Positions 52,616 through 61,723 of a stretch of DNA of 64,000 nt are shown here, in pieces. Under the pieces are notes generated by a model. That model made no database searches. It saw only the letters and a program-made list of their open reading frames with translations, and was not told the DNA's origin. How positions within the stretch are numbered: position 1 is the first letter of the stretch; each line of letters starts with the position of its first letter. The position numbers and the translations under genes are program-made. Origin of the DNA: DATLWN01 sp963764315 (GTDB lineage: Bacteria > Pseudomonadota > Zetaproteobacteria > Mariprofundales > Mariprofundaceae); contig CAVXSB010000006.1 in NCBI GenBank assembly GCA_963764315.1, forward strand, positions 186,001 to 250,000, read 5' to 3'.

Positions 52616-54779
52616 TTAAATCCAAGCAAGAAGTGGAAACCATAATCCTTTCCCGAGGTCGTGCCGGCCGGGCGGTTGTAGCGGAAGGTAGTCAATCTCC
52701 AGGCTCCAGCACGGATGCTGGTAGATCAGCCCGATGGTTTCCTGCTGGACCAGCTTCTGCATGGCGTCGTACAGGACATAGCCCTTCAGGCTCCAGCGCC
52801 GACTGATGACGACGTTGGTGCGGCCCAGGTATTGCCGGACGGCGCCGGCGTAACGACGATCGGTAAACAGGTAATCGACGCTCAGGCTGTGTCCGCCGGG
52901 GGTGGACAGGTCCACACCGGAGTTGGCGGTCGCCCAGAATTTGTCCTGAGTATTGTACTGGGCATAGCTGTGCAGGCTGATGCCGGGGATGGGGTTGATG
53001 GAGATTTGGCCCAGCAGGTTCGAAAGGTGGCGGGTCGGTCGGGCCTGCACGTTCGGGTCGATGGTGGCTAACAGCATGTCGTAGGAGGAGCCGATGGCGA
53101 CCGACATCACCTCTTGCACATGATGGTCCTTCCCCCTCATGCGTCAACAAGCCGGCTCTGCAGGAGCAGGCTTACGCGATTGACGCGCTGGATGCGGTCA
53201 TAACCTGAGAAGCGGTTGCCTACCAGCAGATTGCCCATCGTCAACTGCGCGAAACTGGAATCGAAATTCGGCAGATTCGACTGGTTGCCTGGAGCGTCGA
53301 TGTAGTCGTAGCGCAGCACCGGTTCGATGGTGTGCTTCCATTGCCGGTCCACGCTGATGCGCTCGAAGACGGGGCGTACCTCCAGGCTGGCCTCGCCGGT
53401 GGCGCGCTGCAGCATGCTCGAAGGGCCTGACTGCTGCTGCAGCCAGTAGCGGGTAAGATGACTGCCGACCTTGGCCGTGACGTCCATGCCGCCACCCGGC
53501 AGCGTCCAGGGAATCTCAAGATAGGGATTCAGGTCCATGCGCCAGCCATGTACGCCCAGCTGTCGGTAGAAGTTCGTGGTCTGCTGGTCGAAATGCACGA
53601 TCAGATTCCGGTTCACCGGCACTGCCGTGGTGCTGTCCAGCCTCGGCAAGAACTGCAAAGTGGACTTGTCGTTGGCTTGGGTGAGGTTCTGTTGCTCCTG
53701 TCCCAGCAGGGTCCAGCTGCCATAGCGATTGATGCCGGTGAGCGAGGCCAGGCTTGTGGTGTAGCTGATCACGCCCTGGGTCGGCTTGCTGTAATCCAAC
53801 AGGTACGCATGGTCGCTGACATGGTCGGCATCCACCTTGAAATACATATCGTGGGGTAGCTGCCAGTTGACCTTGCCGCCGATGCGCTCACGTGTGGTCT
53901 TGGTGATGCGGTCGTGGACCCTCTCCCCGCTGATCTGTTCGGTGCCAAGGGAGGAGGCATGCCGAAGCTCAAGGCCGGTCATCAAACCACGCTTGCTCAT
54001 CCAGTGTGGGGTCAGCGTGGCATCCCAGTTTGGGCTGGGAGCGAGATACAGGGGAAGCGCCCATTCCGTGCCGCGCTGCGAGCTGGTCCCGGGCAGCGAG
54101 AGCAAGACGCCGGAGCGGCGGCGCAATGGCGTCTGCCAGTAGGGCGTATAGAAGATTGGCACTTCCTTGATGTTGAACCGGGAGTTGCGGGTGACGAGAA
54201 CCCCTGCCTTTTCGTCCAGCCGACCGTGGCTTGCGGCGATGTGCCAGGCCTCTTCGTCAGAGGGGCAGGCACTGTAGCGCAGGGATTCGGCCTCATAGGT
54301 CGTTTTCATCGATGCGTCGGATCTGTTTGGCAACCATATGGCTGCCGTCGGGCAGGATCAGCGTGGCATCGTCCATGGTGCCGGCCTGGGTGTCGGTGTG
54401 CAGGTTCGCGCGGCTGGCTTCAATGTCTCCTTTCGGGGAGATGATGATACACATGCCCATCGGCCTGGATCCAGTGATTCTGCACGTCATAGCGGACACG
54501 GTCCGCATACAGCGTCTGATCCTTGCGCTTGATGATGACATTGCCGGTGGCGACCAACACGCCGTTGGCATCGCGGGTGATGTGGTCGGCAGTGATGTCG
54601 GTGCCAAGCGACTGCGGCTGGGGTTTGGCAAGGTTGCCGGATGGGTTGGTTTGGGAGATGGCGCTGGCATCAGCCGCTTTGGCCTGGGCGGCGGAACCGA
54701 TGGCGAACATCAACAGGCCCAAGACCAATGTCAGATTGCGGATGATGCAGGATGGTCGGCATGGCACGGGCTGATTCAA
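52616..54779 (-). CDS. lptD: LPS-assembly protein LptD, three frameshifts
   Basis: About 720 residues after correction: signal peptide (LTLVLGLLMFAIGSAAQA), N-terminal OstA/LptA-like domain (ITADHITRDANGVLVATGNV), then the LptD barrel (SLRYSACPSDEEAWHIAAS, PIFYTPYWQTPLRRRSGVLL) ending with HPCWSLEIDYLPLQ. Extra bases near 54443 and in the AAAA near 54305 and a missing base near 53145 shift the frame; net length then divides by three. Being normally essential, it is probably intact in the cell. Conserved cysteines at both ends fit its disulfides. The start is uncertain: a TTG at 54779 has GGAGAG upstream, while an ATG at 54845 would overlap ubiG by 38 nt. Confidence 0.85.
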
Positions 54780-54807
54780 GGGATCTTGCTCTCCTTCGGG
54801 CAAGGGG

Positions 54808-55515
54808 TCATGCGGGATTTCGGGCGAAGCCGAGGTAGTTGACATCCAGATCGTCCGAAAGCTCGAAGCGGTCCGTCAGCATGCGGTAGGACATGCCGCG
54901 CAGCTCACGCGGCTCCAGGCCACTGTGACGCATGGCCGCGACGAGCTCGGAGGGCCGGATGAACTTGTCGTAGCGATGCGTGCCCTTGGGCAGCCAGCCC
55001 AGCACGTATTCCGCCCCCAGGATGGCCAGCAGGTAGGCTTTGGGTGTGCGGTTCAGCGTGGCGAAGAAGAACAGCCCGCCGGGCTTGAGCATGCGTGCGC
55101 AGGCGGCCACGGTGGCCGCCACGTCCGGCACATGCTCCAGCACCTCCAGGCAGGTGACGATGTCGTAGGTCGCGGCATGATTCTCCGCCCAGGTCTCGGC
55201 GTCGCTGGCCTCGTACTGCACGGTCGTGCCGCTTTGGGCGGCGTGCGTGCGGGCCACGCCCAGGGCCTTTTCCGAGCGGTCGATGCCGGTGACCGTGGCC
55301 CCGCGGCCGGCCATGCCCTCGGCCAGCAGGCCGCCGCCGCAGCCGACATCCAGCGCCGAAATCCGGCCGAGATCCACCTGGCGGGTGATATAGTCCAGGC
55401 GGATGGGATTGATGCGGTGCAGGGGCTTGAAGCGACCGAGCGGATCCCACCATTCGGCGGCGATGGCCTCGAACTTCTGGATCTCCTCGGGGTCGAAACG
55501 CAGGGCTTGGCTCAT
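54808..55515 (-). CDS. ubiG: Ubiquinone biosynthesis O-methyltransferase UbiG
   Basis: A 235-residue SAM methyltransferase: EIQKFEAIAAEWWDPLGRFKPLHRINPIRLDYI at the start, the SAM loop LDVGCGGGLLAEGMA, TCLEVLEHVPD and FFATLNRTPKAYLLAILGAEYVL. It methylates both catechol hydroxyls in ubiquinone synthesis, which shows a ubiquinone-based respiratory chain. It is the first gene of a minus-strand run leading into lptD-surA-pdxA and is divergent from the first EAL-HDOD gene with 84 bp between starts. Confidence 0.95.
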   Translation of the reverse strand: MSQALRFDPEEIQKFEAIAAEWWDPLGRFKPLHRINPIRLDYITRQVDLGRISALDVGCGGGLLAEGMAGRGATVTGIDRSEKALGVARTHAAQSGTTVQYEASDAETWAENHAATYDIVTCLEVLEHVPDVAATVAACARMLKPGGLFFFATLNRTPKAYLLAILGAEYVLGWLPKGTHRYDKFIRPSELVAAMRHSGLEPRELRGMSYRMLTDRFELSDDLDVNYLGFARNPA

Positions 55516-55537
55516 GTGCGTTAGCCTGATGTCCCCG

Positions 55538-55567
55538 TTTCCGCAAGGCAAGCGGAAAGGGTATAGT
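55538..55567 (+). promoter_or_regulatory. Promoter and inverted-repeat operator before EAL-HDOD 1
   Basis: A perfect inverted repeat TTTCCGC-N7-GCGGAAA (55538-55558) covers the -35 and spacer of a promoter whose -10 is TATAGT (55562-55567) and whose -35 is TTCCGC (55539-55544, 17-nt spacer). The position fits a repressor site; it also lies within the ubiG upstream region. Confidence 0.5.
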
Positions 55568-55599
55568 ACGGCCGGGGACAGATGGGTACGGGGAAGGGG

Positions 55600-56805
55600 A
55601 TGCAGATGGCCTATGTGGTTCGTCAACCGATATTCGATCGGGCGTACGATGTCGTCGCCTATGAGTTGCTGTTCCATCGTCCGGAGGGCGAGGATATCCC
55701 GGGGCGGGAGAAGACGGCGCGGGTGATCGCCAACAGCCTGATGAACATCGGTCTGGAGCATCTGACCGGGAACAAGCCGGCATACATCAATTTCTCGCGG
55801 GACATGGTCATGGACGGCACGGCGCTGCTGCTGCCGCCGGAGGGCGTCGGCATCGAGCTGCCGGTATCGGAGCCGGTGGATGCGGAGATGCTGTCCGCGC
55901 TGCGGCAGCTGAAGCGCAGGGGCTACGCCATCGTACTCGACCATTTCGAATACGACGAGGCCCAGCGGCCGTTGCTCGAGCTGGCGAGCCTGATCAAGGT
56001 CGATGTGCAGGCCAGCCCCGATGTGTCCGGGACCATGCGCGCGCTGCGTCCGTATGCCAACCGGCTTCTGGCCGAGAAGGTCGAGACCTATGCGCAGCAT
56101 GAACGCGCGAAGGAACTCGGTTTCACGCAGTTCCAGGGCTACTTCTTCTGCAGGCCGCAAACCGTGGCCGGCAAGCATCTGCCGGATTCCAAGCTGGCGG
56201 TGATGCGGGCGCTGAAGGAGATCGTCGTCTCCGACTCCATCCATGAGCTGAACCAGGTGATCAGCCATGATATGGACCTGTCCTACAAACTGCTGCGCTA
56301 TATCAACTCGGCTGCCTTCGGGTTCCGGCGCCGTATCGGCTCCATCGAGCAGGCCCTGAACCTCATCGGCCTGGAAAGTATCCGCCGCTGGTTGACGGTG
56401 CTGTCGATGGCGTCCCTGGGCGCGGACAAGCCGCTGGAGCTGGTGCGCCAGGCCATGCTGCGCGGGCGGCAGATGGAGGATCTCGCCCGCCTGCAGGGGC
56501 TGCCCAGGCTCCCCGATTATTTCGTGCTGGGCATGTTCTCGCTGCTCGATGCGCTGCTCGACCAGCCTCTTGAGGTGGCGGTGCGAGAGATCGTGCTGCC
56601 GGAGACCGTGCGCCAGGGCCTGTTCGAGCCGGACAGCCAGGCCGGACGCATGCTGGGGCTGTTGCGGGACACGGAGCAGGCGGACTGGTTCGCTATGGCC
56701 GATTGCTGCCACGCCCTGGCGCTGAATGTGGGCGACGTCATGTCCGCCCATATGGAGGCCGCACGGTGGCTGGAAGAGTACTCGGCCATGCTGACGGAGG
56801 ACTGA
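55600..56805 (+). CDS. EAL-HDOD (YuxH-like) signalling protein, copy 1
   Basis: A 401-residue cytoplasmic protein: an EAL-like domain (about 1-200) and an HDOD domain (about 205-395; SYKLLRYINSAAFGFR, DLARLQGLPRLPDYFVLGMFSLLDALL). The EAL motif is YELLF and the metal-binding stretch reads LDHFEY where a typical EAL has DDF, so c-di-GMP hydrolysis is doubtful; it may act as a c-di-GMP or protein-binding platform. The ATG at 55600 has GGGGAAGGGG upstream and aligns with the start of copy 2; an ATG at 55582 is also in frame. A close paralogue follows in tandem. Confidence 0.88.
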   Translation: MQMAYVVRQPIFDRAYDVVAYELLFHRPEGEDIPGREKTARVIANSLMNIGLEHLTGNKPAYINFSRDMVMDGTALLLPPEGVGIELPVSEPVDAEMLSALRQLKRRGYAIVLDHFEYDEAQRPLLELASLIKVDVQASPDVSGTMRALRPYANRLLAEKVETYAQHERAKELGFTQFQGYFFCRPQTVAGKHLPDSKLAVMRALKEIVVSDSIHELNQVISHDMDLSYKLLRYINSAAFGFRRRIGSIEQALNLIGLESIRRWLTVLSMASLGADKPLELVRQAMLRGRQMEDLARLQGLPRLPDYFVLGMFSLLDALLDQPLEVAVREIVLPETVRQGLFEPDSQAGRMLGLLRDTEQADWFAMADCCHALALNVGDVMSAHMEAARWLEEYSAMLTED

Positions 56806-56879
56806 CGGCATGCCTTTTGTTACATGGTCAAGGTGCCGCCCTGCGGGATGGCGCAATTCGGGAAAAAGGACGGCCGCTT

Positions 56880-58088
56880 ATGTCTAAGGTCTATGTGGTG
56901 CGCCAGCCGATTTTTGACGACAGGAACGAGGTCGTTGCCTACGAGCTGCTGTTCCACCGCCCCAGCGGCGGCGATGCGGCCTCGGACCGCGAGATGACCT
57001 CGCAGGTCATCGCCAACAGTATCGTCAATATCGGCCTGGGTGAGCTGACCGGGAACAAGCCGGCCTATATCAACTTCTCGCGCGATCTGCTGATGGACAA
57101 TACCGCCCTGCTGCTGCCGCCGGACCGTGTCGGCATCGAGGTGCTGGAGACCGTGGAGATCGACGACGCCCTGCTGGCCGAGCTGAGGCAGTTGAAGGCC
57201 AAGGGCTACAGCATCGCGCTCGATGATTTCGAGTACGACGAGAGCAAGCGCGAGCTGGTGGCGCTTGCCGATCGCATCAAGGTCGATGTGCTCAACAACC
57301 CGGATGTGGCGTCGACCGTCAAGATTCTGCGTCAATTTCCTGTCGCACTGCTGGCGGAGAAGGTCGAGACCCATGAGCAGTATGCGCAGATGGCGCAGCT
57401 GGGCTTCACGCTGTTCCAGGGCTATTTCTTCTGCAAGCCGCAGGCAGTGGCGGGCATGCGCCTGCCCGATTCCAAGCTGGCGGTGATGCGGGCACTCAAG
57501 GAGGTGTCGACGGCCGAGTCGACCGATCAGCTGTCCGGCGTCATCGGCCATGACGTGAACCTGTCCTACAAGCTCTTGCGCTACATCAATTCGGCGGCCT
57601 TCGGCTTCCGCATCAAGATCGAATCCATCGAGCAGGCCCTGAACCTGTTGGGCCTGGAGACCACTCGGCGCTGGCTGACCGTGCTGTCGATGGCCATGCT
57701 GGGCGAGGACAAGCCGCTGGAGCTGGTGCGCCAGGCCATGTTGCGCGGGCGGCTGATGGAGGACCTTGCCCGTCTGCGGGGCCTGGACCGGCTGCCCGAT
57801 TACTTCGTACTGGGCATGTTCTCGTTGCTCGACGCGCTGATCGACCAGCCGCTGGAGACCGCCGTGCAGGAGATCGCATTGCCCGAGATCGTGCGACAGG
57901 GCCTGTTCGATGCGAAGAGCGGGCCGGCGCGCATGCTGATGCTGTTGCGCGACATCGAGCGGGCCGACTGGCGCGCCATGGCCTTCGGCTGCCGCCTGCT
58001 CGGTCTCGATGCCGATGCGGTGATGGCGGCGCAGGGCGAGGCCGCGAAGTGGCTGGAGGAATATTCGGCCATGCTGTCCGAAACCTAG
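56880..58088 (+). CDS. EAL-HDOD (YuxH-like) signalling protein, copy 2
   Basis: A 402-residue paralogue of the preceding protein, alignable end to end without large gaps. It shares ELTGNKPAYINFSRD, PDSKLAVMRALKE, the HDOD core and the ending WLEEYSAML. Unlike copy 1, it keeps LDDFEY and GIEVLE, so more of the EAL metal-binding residues are present (YELLF, IKVD, AEKVET). It could retain weak phosphodiesterase or c-di-GMP binding. AGGA precedes the ATG; the gap to copy 1 is 74 nt, without a terminator. Confidence 0.88.
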   Translation: MSKVYVVRQPIFDDRNEVVAYELLFHRPSGGDAASDREMTSQVIANSIVNIGLGELTGNKPAYINFSRDLLMDNTALLLPPDRVGIEVLETVEIDDALLAELRQLKAKGYSIALDDFEYDESKRELVALADRIKVDVLNNPDVASTVKILRQFPVALLAEKVETHEQYAQMAQLGFTLFQGYFFCKPQAVAGMRLPDSKLAVMRALKEVSTAESTDQLSGVIGHDVNLSYKLLRYINSAAFGFRIKIESIEQALNLLGLETTRRWLTVLSMAMLGEDKPLELVRQAMLRGRLMEDLARLRGLDRLPDYFVLGMFSLLDALIDQPLETAVQEIALPEIVRQGLFDAKSGPARMLMLLRDIERADWRAMAFGCRLLGLDADAVMAAQGEAAKWLEEYSAMLSET

Positions 58089-58117
58089 TCCTGCTTTTCG
58101 CCGCCCCCGGCGGCCGC

Positions 58118-58123
58118 TAGCTT
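58118..58123 (+). promoter_or_regulatory. -10-like hexamer before the Dpp permease
   Basis: TAGCTT lies 6 nt ahead of the ATG at 58130. No clear -35 was found, so this is weak. Confidence 0.25.
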
Positions 58124-58129
58124 GGGTCG

Positions 58130-59053
58130 ATGCTGGGCCGTTTGATCCTGATGCGCCTGCTCCAGGCCATTCCCACCCTGCTCGGGGTGGTGACGCTCGT
58201 GTTTCTGTTGTTGCACCTGGTGCCGGGCGATCCGGTCGATGCCCTGCTCGGCGAAATGGCCCTGCCCGCCGATCGCGAGGCGCTCAGGCATGCCCTGCAT
58301 CTGGACCTGCCGCTGTGGCAGCAGTACGTCTCCTACCTTTCCGGGCTTGTCACGGGCCACTGGGGCATCAGCCTCGTCGACCACCGCGATGTCTTCTCCC
58401 TGATCGCCGAACGCCTGCCGGTGACGGCCAGGCTGGCTGCCAGCAGCCTGGTTCTGGCCCTGATTCTGGCCCTTCCCCTTGGCGTCTGGGCGGCGCGTCA
58501 TGCCGGCAGCGGCCGGGACATGGCCTCCATGGGATTTTCCCTGCTCGGCGTTTCCGTCCCGAACTTCTGGCTGGGCCCGATGCTGATGCTGGTGTTCGCC
58601 GTCATGCTCGGATGGTTGCCCGTGTCCGGCATGGATCAGCCGGACAGCATCGTGCTTCCGGCCGTCACCCTCGGCACGGCGCTGGCGGCGGTGCTATCGC
58701 GCATGGCCCGCTCGAGCTGGCTGGAGGCCATGGGTAGCGATGCGCTGCGCACGGCCCGGGCCATGGGGGTGGGCGAGCGCGCGCTGTGGTGGCGGCATGC
58801 GGCCAGATTGGCCTCGGTGCCGGTGGTGACGATGTTCGCGCTGCAGATGGGGGCGGTGTTGGGTGGGGCCGTGATCACGGAGACGGTGTTCGACTGGCCG
58901 GGGCTGGGGCGGCTGACCATCGAGGCCATCCAGCAGCGCAATTACCCACTTGTGCAGGGCTGCGTGCTTGTCATCGCCCTGATCTATGTGGGGGCGAATC
59001 TGGTGGCGGATGTGCTGGGCATCCTGCTCGATCCGAGGCAGCGCCGTGCCTGA
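58130..59053 (+). CDS. Dipeptide/oligopeptide-type ABC permease (DppB-like)
   Basis: A 307-residue inner-membrane permease with six membrane helices. The N-terminal signature LHLVPGDPVDALLG and the EAA loop ARAMGVGERALWWRHAAR are those of the OppB/DppB family; the end TVFDWPGLGRLTIEAIQQRNYPLVQG is typical. It pairs with the DppC-like protein encoded next with an 8-nt overlap. No binding protein or ATPase gene is within the window, so the substrate (peptide, nickel or other) is unknown. Confidence 0.9.
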   Translation: MLGRLILMRLLQAIPTLLGVVTLVFLLLHLVPGDPVDALLGEMALPADREALRHALHLDLPLWQQYVSYLSGLVTGHWGISLVDHRDVFSLIAERLPVTARLAASSLVLALILALPLGVWAARHAGSGRDMASMGFSLLGVSVPNFWLGPMLMLVFAVMLGWLPVSGMDQPDSIVLPAVTLGTALAAVLSRMARSSWLEAMGSDALRTARAMGVGERALWWRHAARLASVPVVTMFALQMGAVLGGAVITETVFDWPGLGRLTIEAIQQRNYPLVQGCVLVIALIYVGANLVADVLGILLDPRQRRA

Positions 59054-59864
59054 GCTCCGCATGCCTAGGCTGCCGGTGCTGCTGGCGGCCATCTGCTTTG
59101 CGCTGCCCCTGCTCATCGTGGCATTCGCGGCTATGCGCGGCCAGGACGGGCACGTCGTGCACCTGGGAGAGGTGCTGGCTGGCATGTCGGCGGCGCATCC
59201 ATTTGGCTGCGACGATCTGGGCCGCGATGTGCTGGCGAGGCTCGCCGAGGCGATCCGACTGTCGCTCAGCATCGGTGTCGGCGTCATGGCGCTGGCCGGT
59301 GTCATCGGCATCATGCTCGGCGTCACCGCCGGCTGGCTCGGCGGCTGGGTCGATGTGCTTTTGATGCGGGCGGCGGACATCGTGTTGTCGTTTCCGGGCA
59401 TCCTGCTGGCCATCGCCATGGCGGCCATGCTGGGTCCCTCGGTGCAGAACATTGTCTATGCCCTGGTGGCGGTCGGCTGGGTCGGCTTCGCGCGCCTGGC
59501 GCGCGGGCAGGTGCTGTCGCTGAGATCCGCGCCCTTTATCGATGCCTCGCTGGTGGCCGGCTCCGGCTTTGCCTACCAGGTATGGCGGCATGTACTGCCG
59601 AACATCGCCGCCCCCCTGCTGGTGGAGGCCAGCTTCGGCCTGGCGGCGGTCATCATCGGTGAGGCCGGCCTGTCCTTTCTCGGCGTCGGGGTGCAGCCGC
59701 CGGCCGCCTCGCTGGGGACGATGATCCGTGCGGGCACGGACCTGATGCTGGTCGCCCCGTCCCAGGTGGTCTGGCCCGGCCTGATGCTGTTCCTGCTGGT
59801 CATGGGGGTGAATATCCTGGGCGATGCGCTGCGCGATCGCCTGGATGTCAGGCGGCAGGCCTAA
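59046..59864 (+). CDS. Dipeptide/oligopeptide-type ABC permease (DppC-like)
   Basis: A 272-residue permease of the OppC/DppC family: FGCDDLGRDVLARLAEAIRLSL, FPGILLAIAMAAMLGPS, the EAA loop VAGSGFAYQVWRHVLPNI and GEAGLSFLGVGVQPPAASLG. It starts with GTG at 59046, inside the end of the partner gene; an ATG at 59061 is the alternative. The stop nearly meets the convergent EAL-CBS-GGDEF gene. ATPase subunits must be encoded elsewhere. Confidence 0.9.
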   Translation: MPELRMPRLPVLLAAICFALPLLIVAFAAMRGQDGHVVHLGEVLAGMSAAHPFGCDDLGRDVLARLAEAIRLSLSIGVGVMALAGVIGIMLGVTAGWLGGWVDVLLMRAADIVLSFPGILLAIAMAAMLGPSVQNIVYALVAVGWVGFARLARGQVLSLRSAPFIDASLVAGSGFAYQVWRHVLPNIAAPLLVEASFGLAAVIIGEAGLSFLGVGVQPPAASLGTMIRAGTDLMLVAPSQVVWPGLMLFLLVMGVNILGDALRDRLDVRRQA

Positions 59865-61634
59865 GCCTTTCGGCGGTCGATGACGATGCTGTTGCCCGGC
59901 TCTTTCTTGGCCAGGCATTTGACCTCGAACACGGATTCGGCGGCCTCCAGGTGCGAGGAGAAGCGGCCCGCCGGACAGGGCAGCACACCGACGGAGAGGC
60001 TGGCCAGCGGCACGCTGCGGATGTTGCCGGCGCGGTCTTCGACGAGGATGCAGCCGGCCAGGCGTTCCTGCGCCTCGTAGAGTTGGCGGGCGCGTGCGGA
60101 AAATGCGTCCAGGATGGCGTGCAGGCGCGGCTCCCAACCGGCATCGGCGGTAATGAACACGAAATCGTCGCCGCCGATATGGCCGATATAGTCCACCTCG
60201 GCCTGACCGCCGCGCAGCAGCTCGGCGGTCAGCATGATCATCTCATCGCCGCGCTCATAGCCGAAGTGATCGTTGAAGGCCTTGAAATGGTCGAGATCCA
60301 AGTGGCAGAGGAAGAAGTCCTGGCCCTCCCGCAGGCGGCGGCAGACTTCCCGGTCGATGCTGCGATTTCCGGGCAGCCCCGTCAGCGGGTTGGCATCCAG
60401 CGCATAGCTGATCTGCACGCGCGTGATCTTTTCCAGCAGGTCGTGGATGGAGGCGGTGCCGGCATAGCGCTCGCCGTCGAACACGATGATCGGGGCATAG
60501 ATCAGCTCGTGCGGGCGGGCGGTGGCGCGGCGACTGATGTCGGACAGGGCGTCGCCGACCTGGGCGATCAGCGGTTCGGGGTGCATCATCTTCTCGACAT
60601 GACTCTTGCGATGCAGGCTGTGGCCGAAGGCCAGGGCGAAGGCGCTGAGGATGCCCTCGCGCGTCAGCAGCCCTACCGCGCGCCCGGCATCCAGCACCGG
60701 CACGGCGTGCAGCAGTGGATCGGCCTGGAACAGGCTCAGCGCCTCGAAGGCGGGGGTTTGCGGGGTGCAGGCCGGCGTCGGCTGGAGATCGAGCGATGCG
60801 ACCTGTTCGTCCGGCGGCGCATCATCGCTGCGGATGTCTGCCGGCGTGCCGGGCACGGCGCTCGCGGTCAGCACGGCGGGAACGTCGGCTGACGGCTGTG
60901 CCGTCAGGGCGACCGAGCAGGTAGCCCTGGGCGTATTCGATGCCCAGCCGGCGGATGTGCTGCAGTTGTGCCTCGTTCTCGATGCCCTCGGCGATGACCT
61001 TGCAGCGCACCCGTCTGGCCAGGGTGACGATGGTGCGCACGAAGTCCCCGGCTACGGCATCGACGCCGAGCCTGGAGATGAAGTACTTGTCCAGCTTCAC
61101 GAAATCCGGCTCCAGGTCGGACAGCAGGCGCAGGTTCGAGTAGCCGGCGCTCAGGTCGTCCATGGCGATGGAAAAGCCCATGTCGCGGCAGTTGTGCACG
61201 GCCTGCTTCAGCTCCGCACAGCGGTCGATGCGGGAATGTTCGGTCAACTCCAGGATGATGCGCTCGGGGCTCAGACCGGTGTCGGCGAGCAGGCGCGACA
61301 GGTGCTGTTCGGCATGTCCGCCGTCGATCAGGGCCAGCGGATCGATATTGATGGTCAGCCGCCCGGGCAGTCGCAGCTGCTCGAAACGGCGAATGGCGCA
61401 GTCCTGGCACAGCCGCTCAAGGGCGTCGAGCATATCGCACTGCTTGGCGGCGGCGAACAGCGGGTCCGGCATATGCAGGGGCGAGCCCTCGGGGCCTCGG
61501 GACAGCGCCTCATAGGCAAAGACATCGTTCCCGCCCAGATCGAATATGGGCTGGAACAGAGGGGTGATCCACCCGTGGTACAGGATCTCGGCGAGGTCAT
61601 CCGAGGGATTCGCATCCTCGATCATCGTGGACAT
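59861..61634 (-). CDS. EAL-CBS-GGDEF protein, one frameshift between domains
   Basis: A protein of about 590 residues read in two frames. Part 1 (61634 to about 60900) is an EAL domain with YEALSRG, ILELTEH, MDDLSAGYSN, FVKLD and AEGIE, so it looks catalytically competent. Part 2 has two CBS motifs (about residues 270-400; AVGLLTREGILSAF) and a GGDEF domain whose motif is GGDDF, probably inactive or weak. Skipping one base near 60900 joins QGYLLGRP to TAQPSADVPAV and gives an exact multiple of three, so one gene is more likely than two. GGAG precedes the ATG at 61634. It would tune c-di-GMP under control of a CBS ligand, perhaps a nucleotide. Confidence 0.75.
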
Positions 61635-61709
61635 ATCGGGCTCCGCAGCCTTCCGGCATCAAGGCCGCTACATCATCGATATGCGCCATGGCAACAGCAT
61701 GACATGACG

Positions 61710-61715
61710 CATAAC
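61710..61715 (+). promoter_or_regulatory. -10-like hexamer before nagZ
   Basis: CATAAC lies 8 nt ahead of the nagZ ATG; no convincing -35. Confidence 0.25.
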
Positions 61716-61723
61716 ATCGGGGC

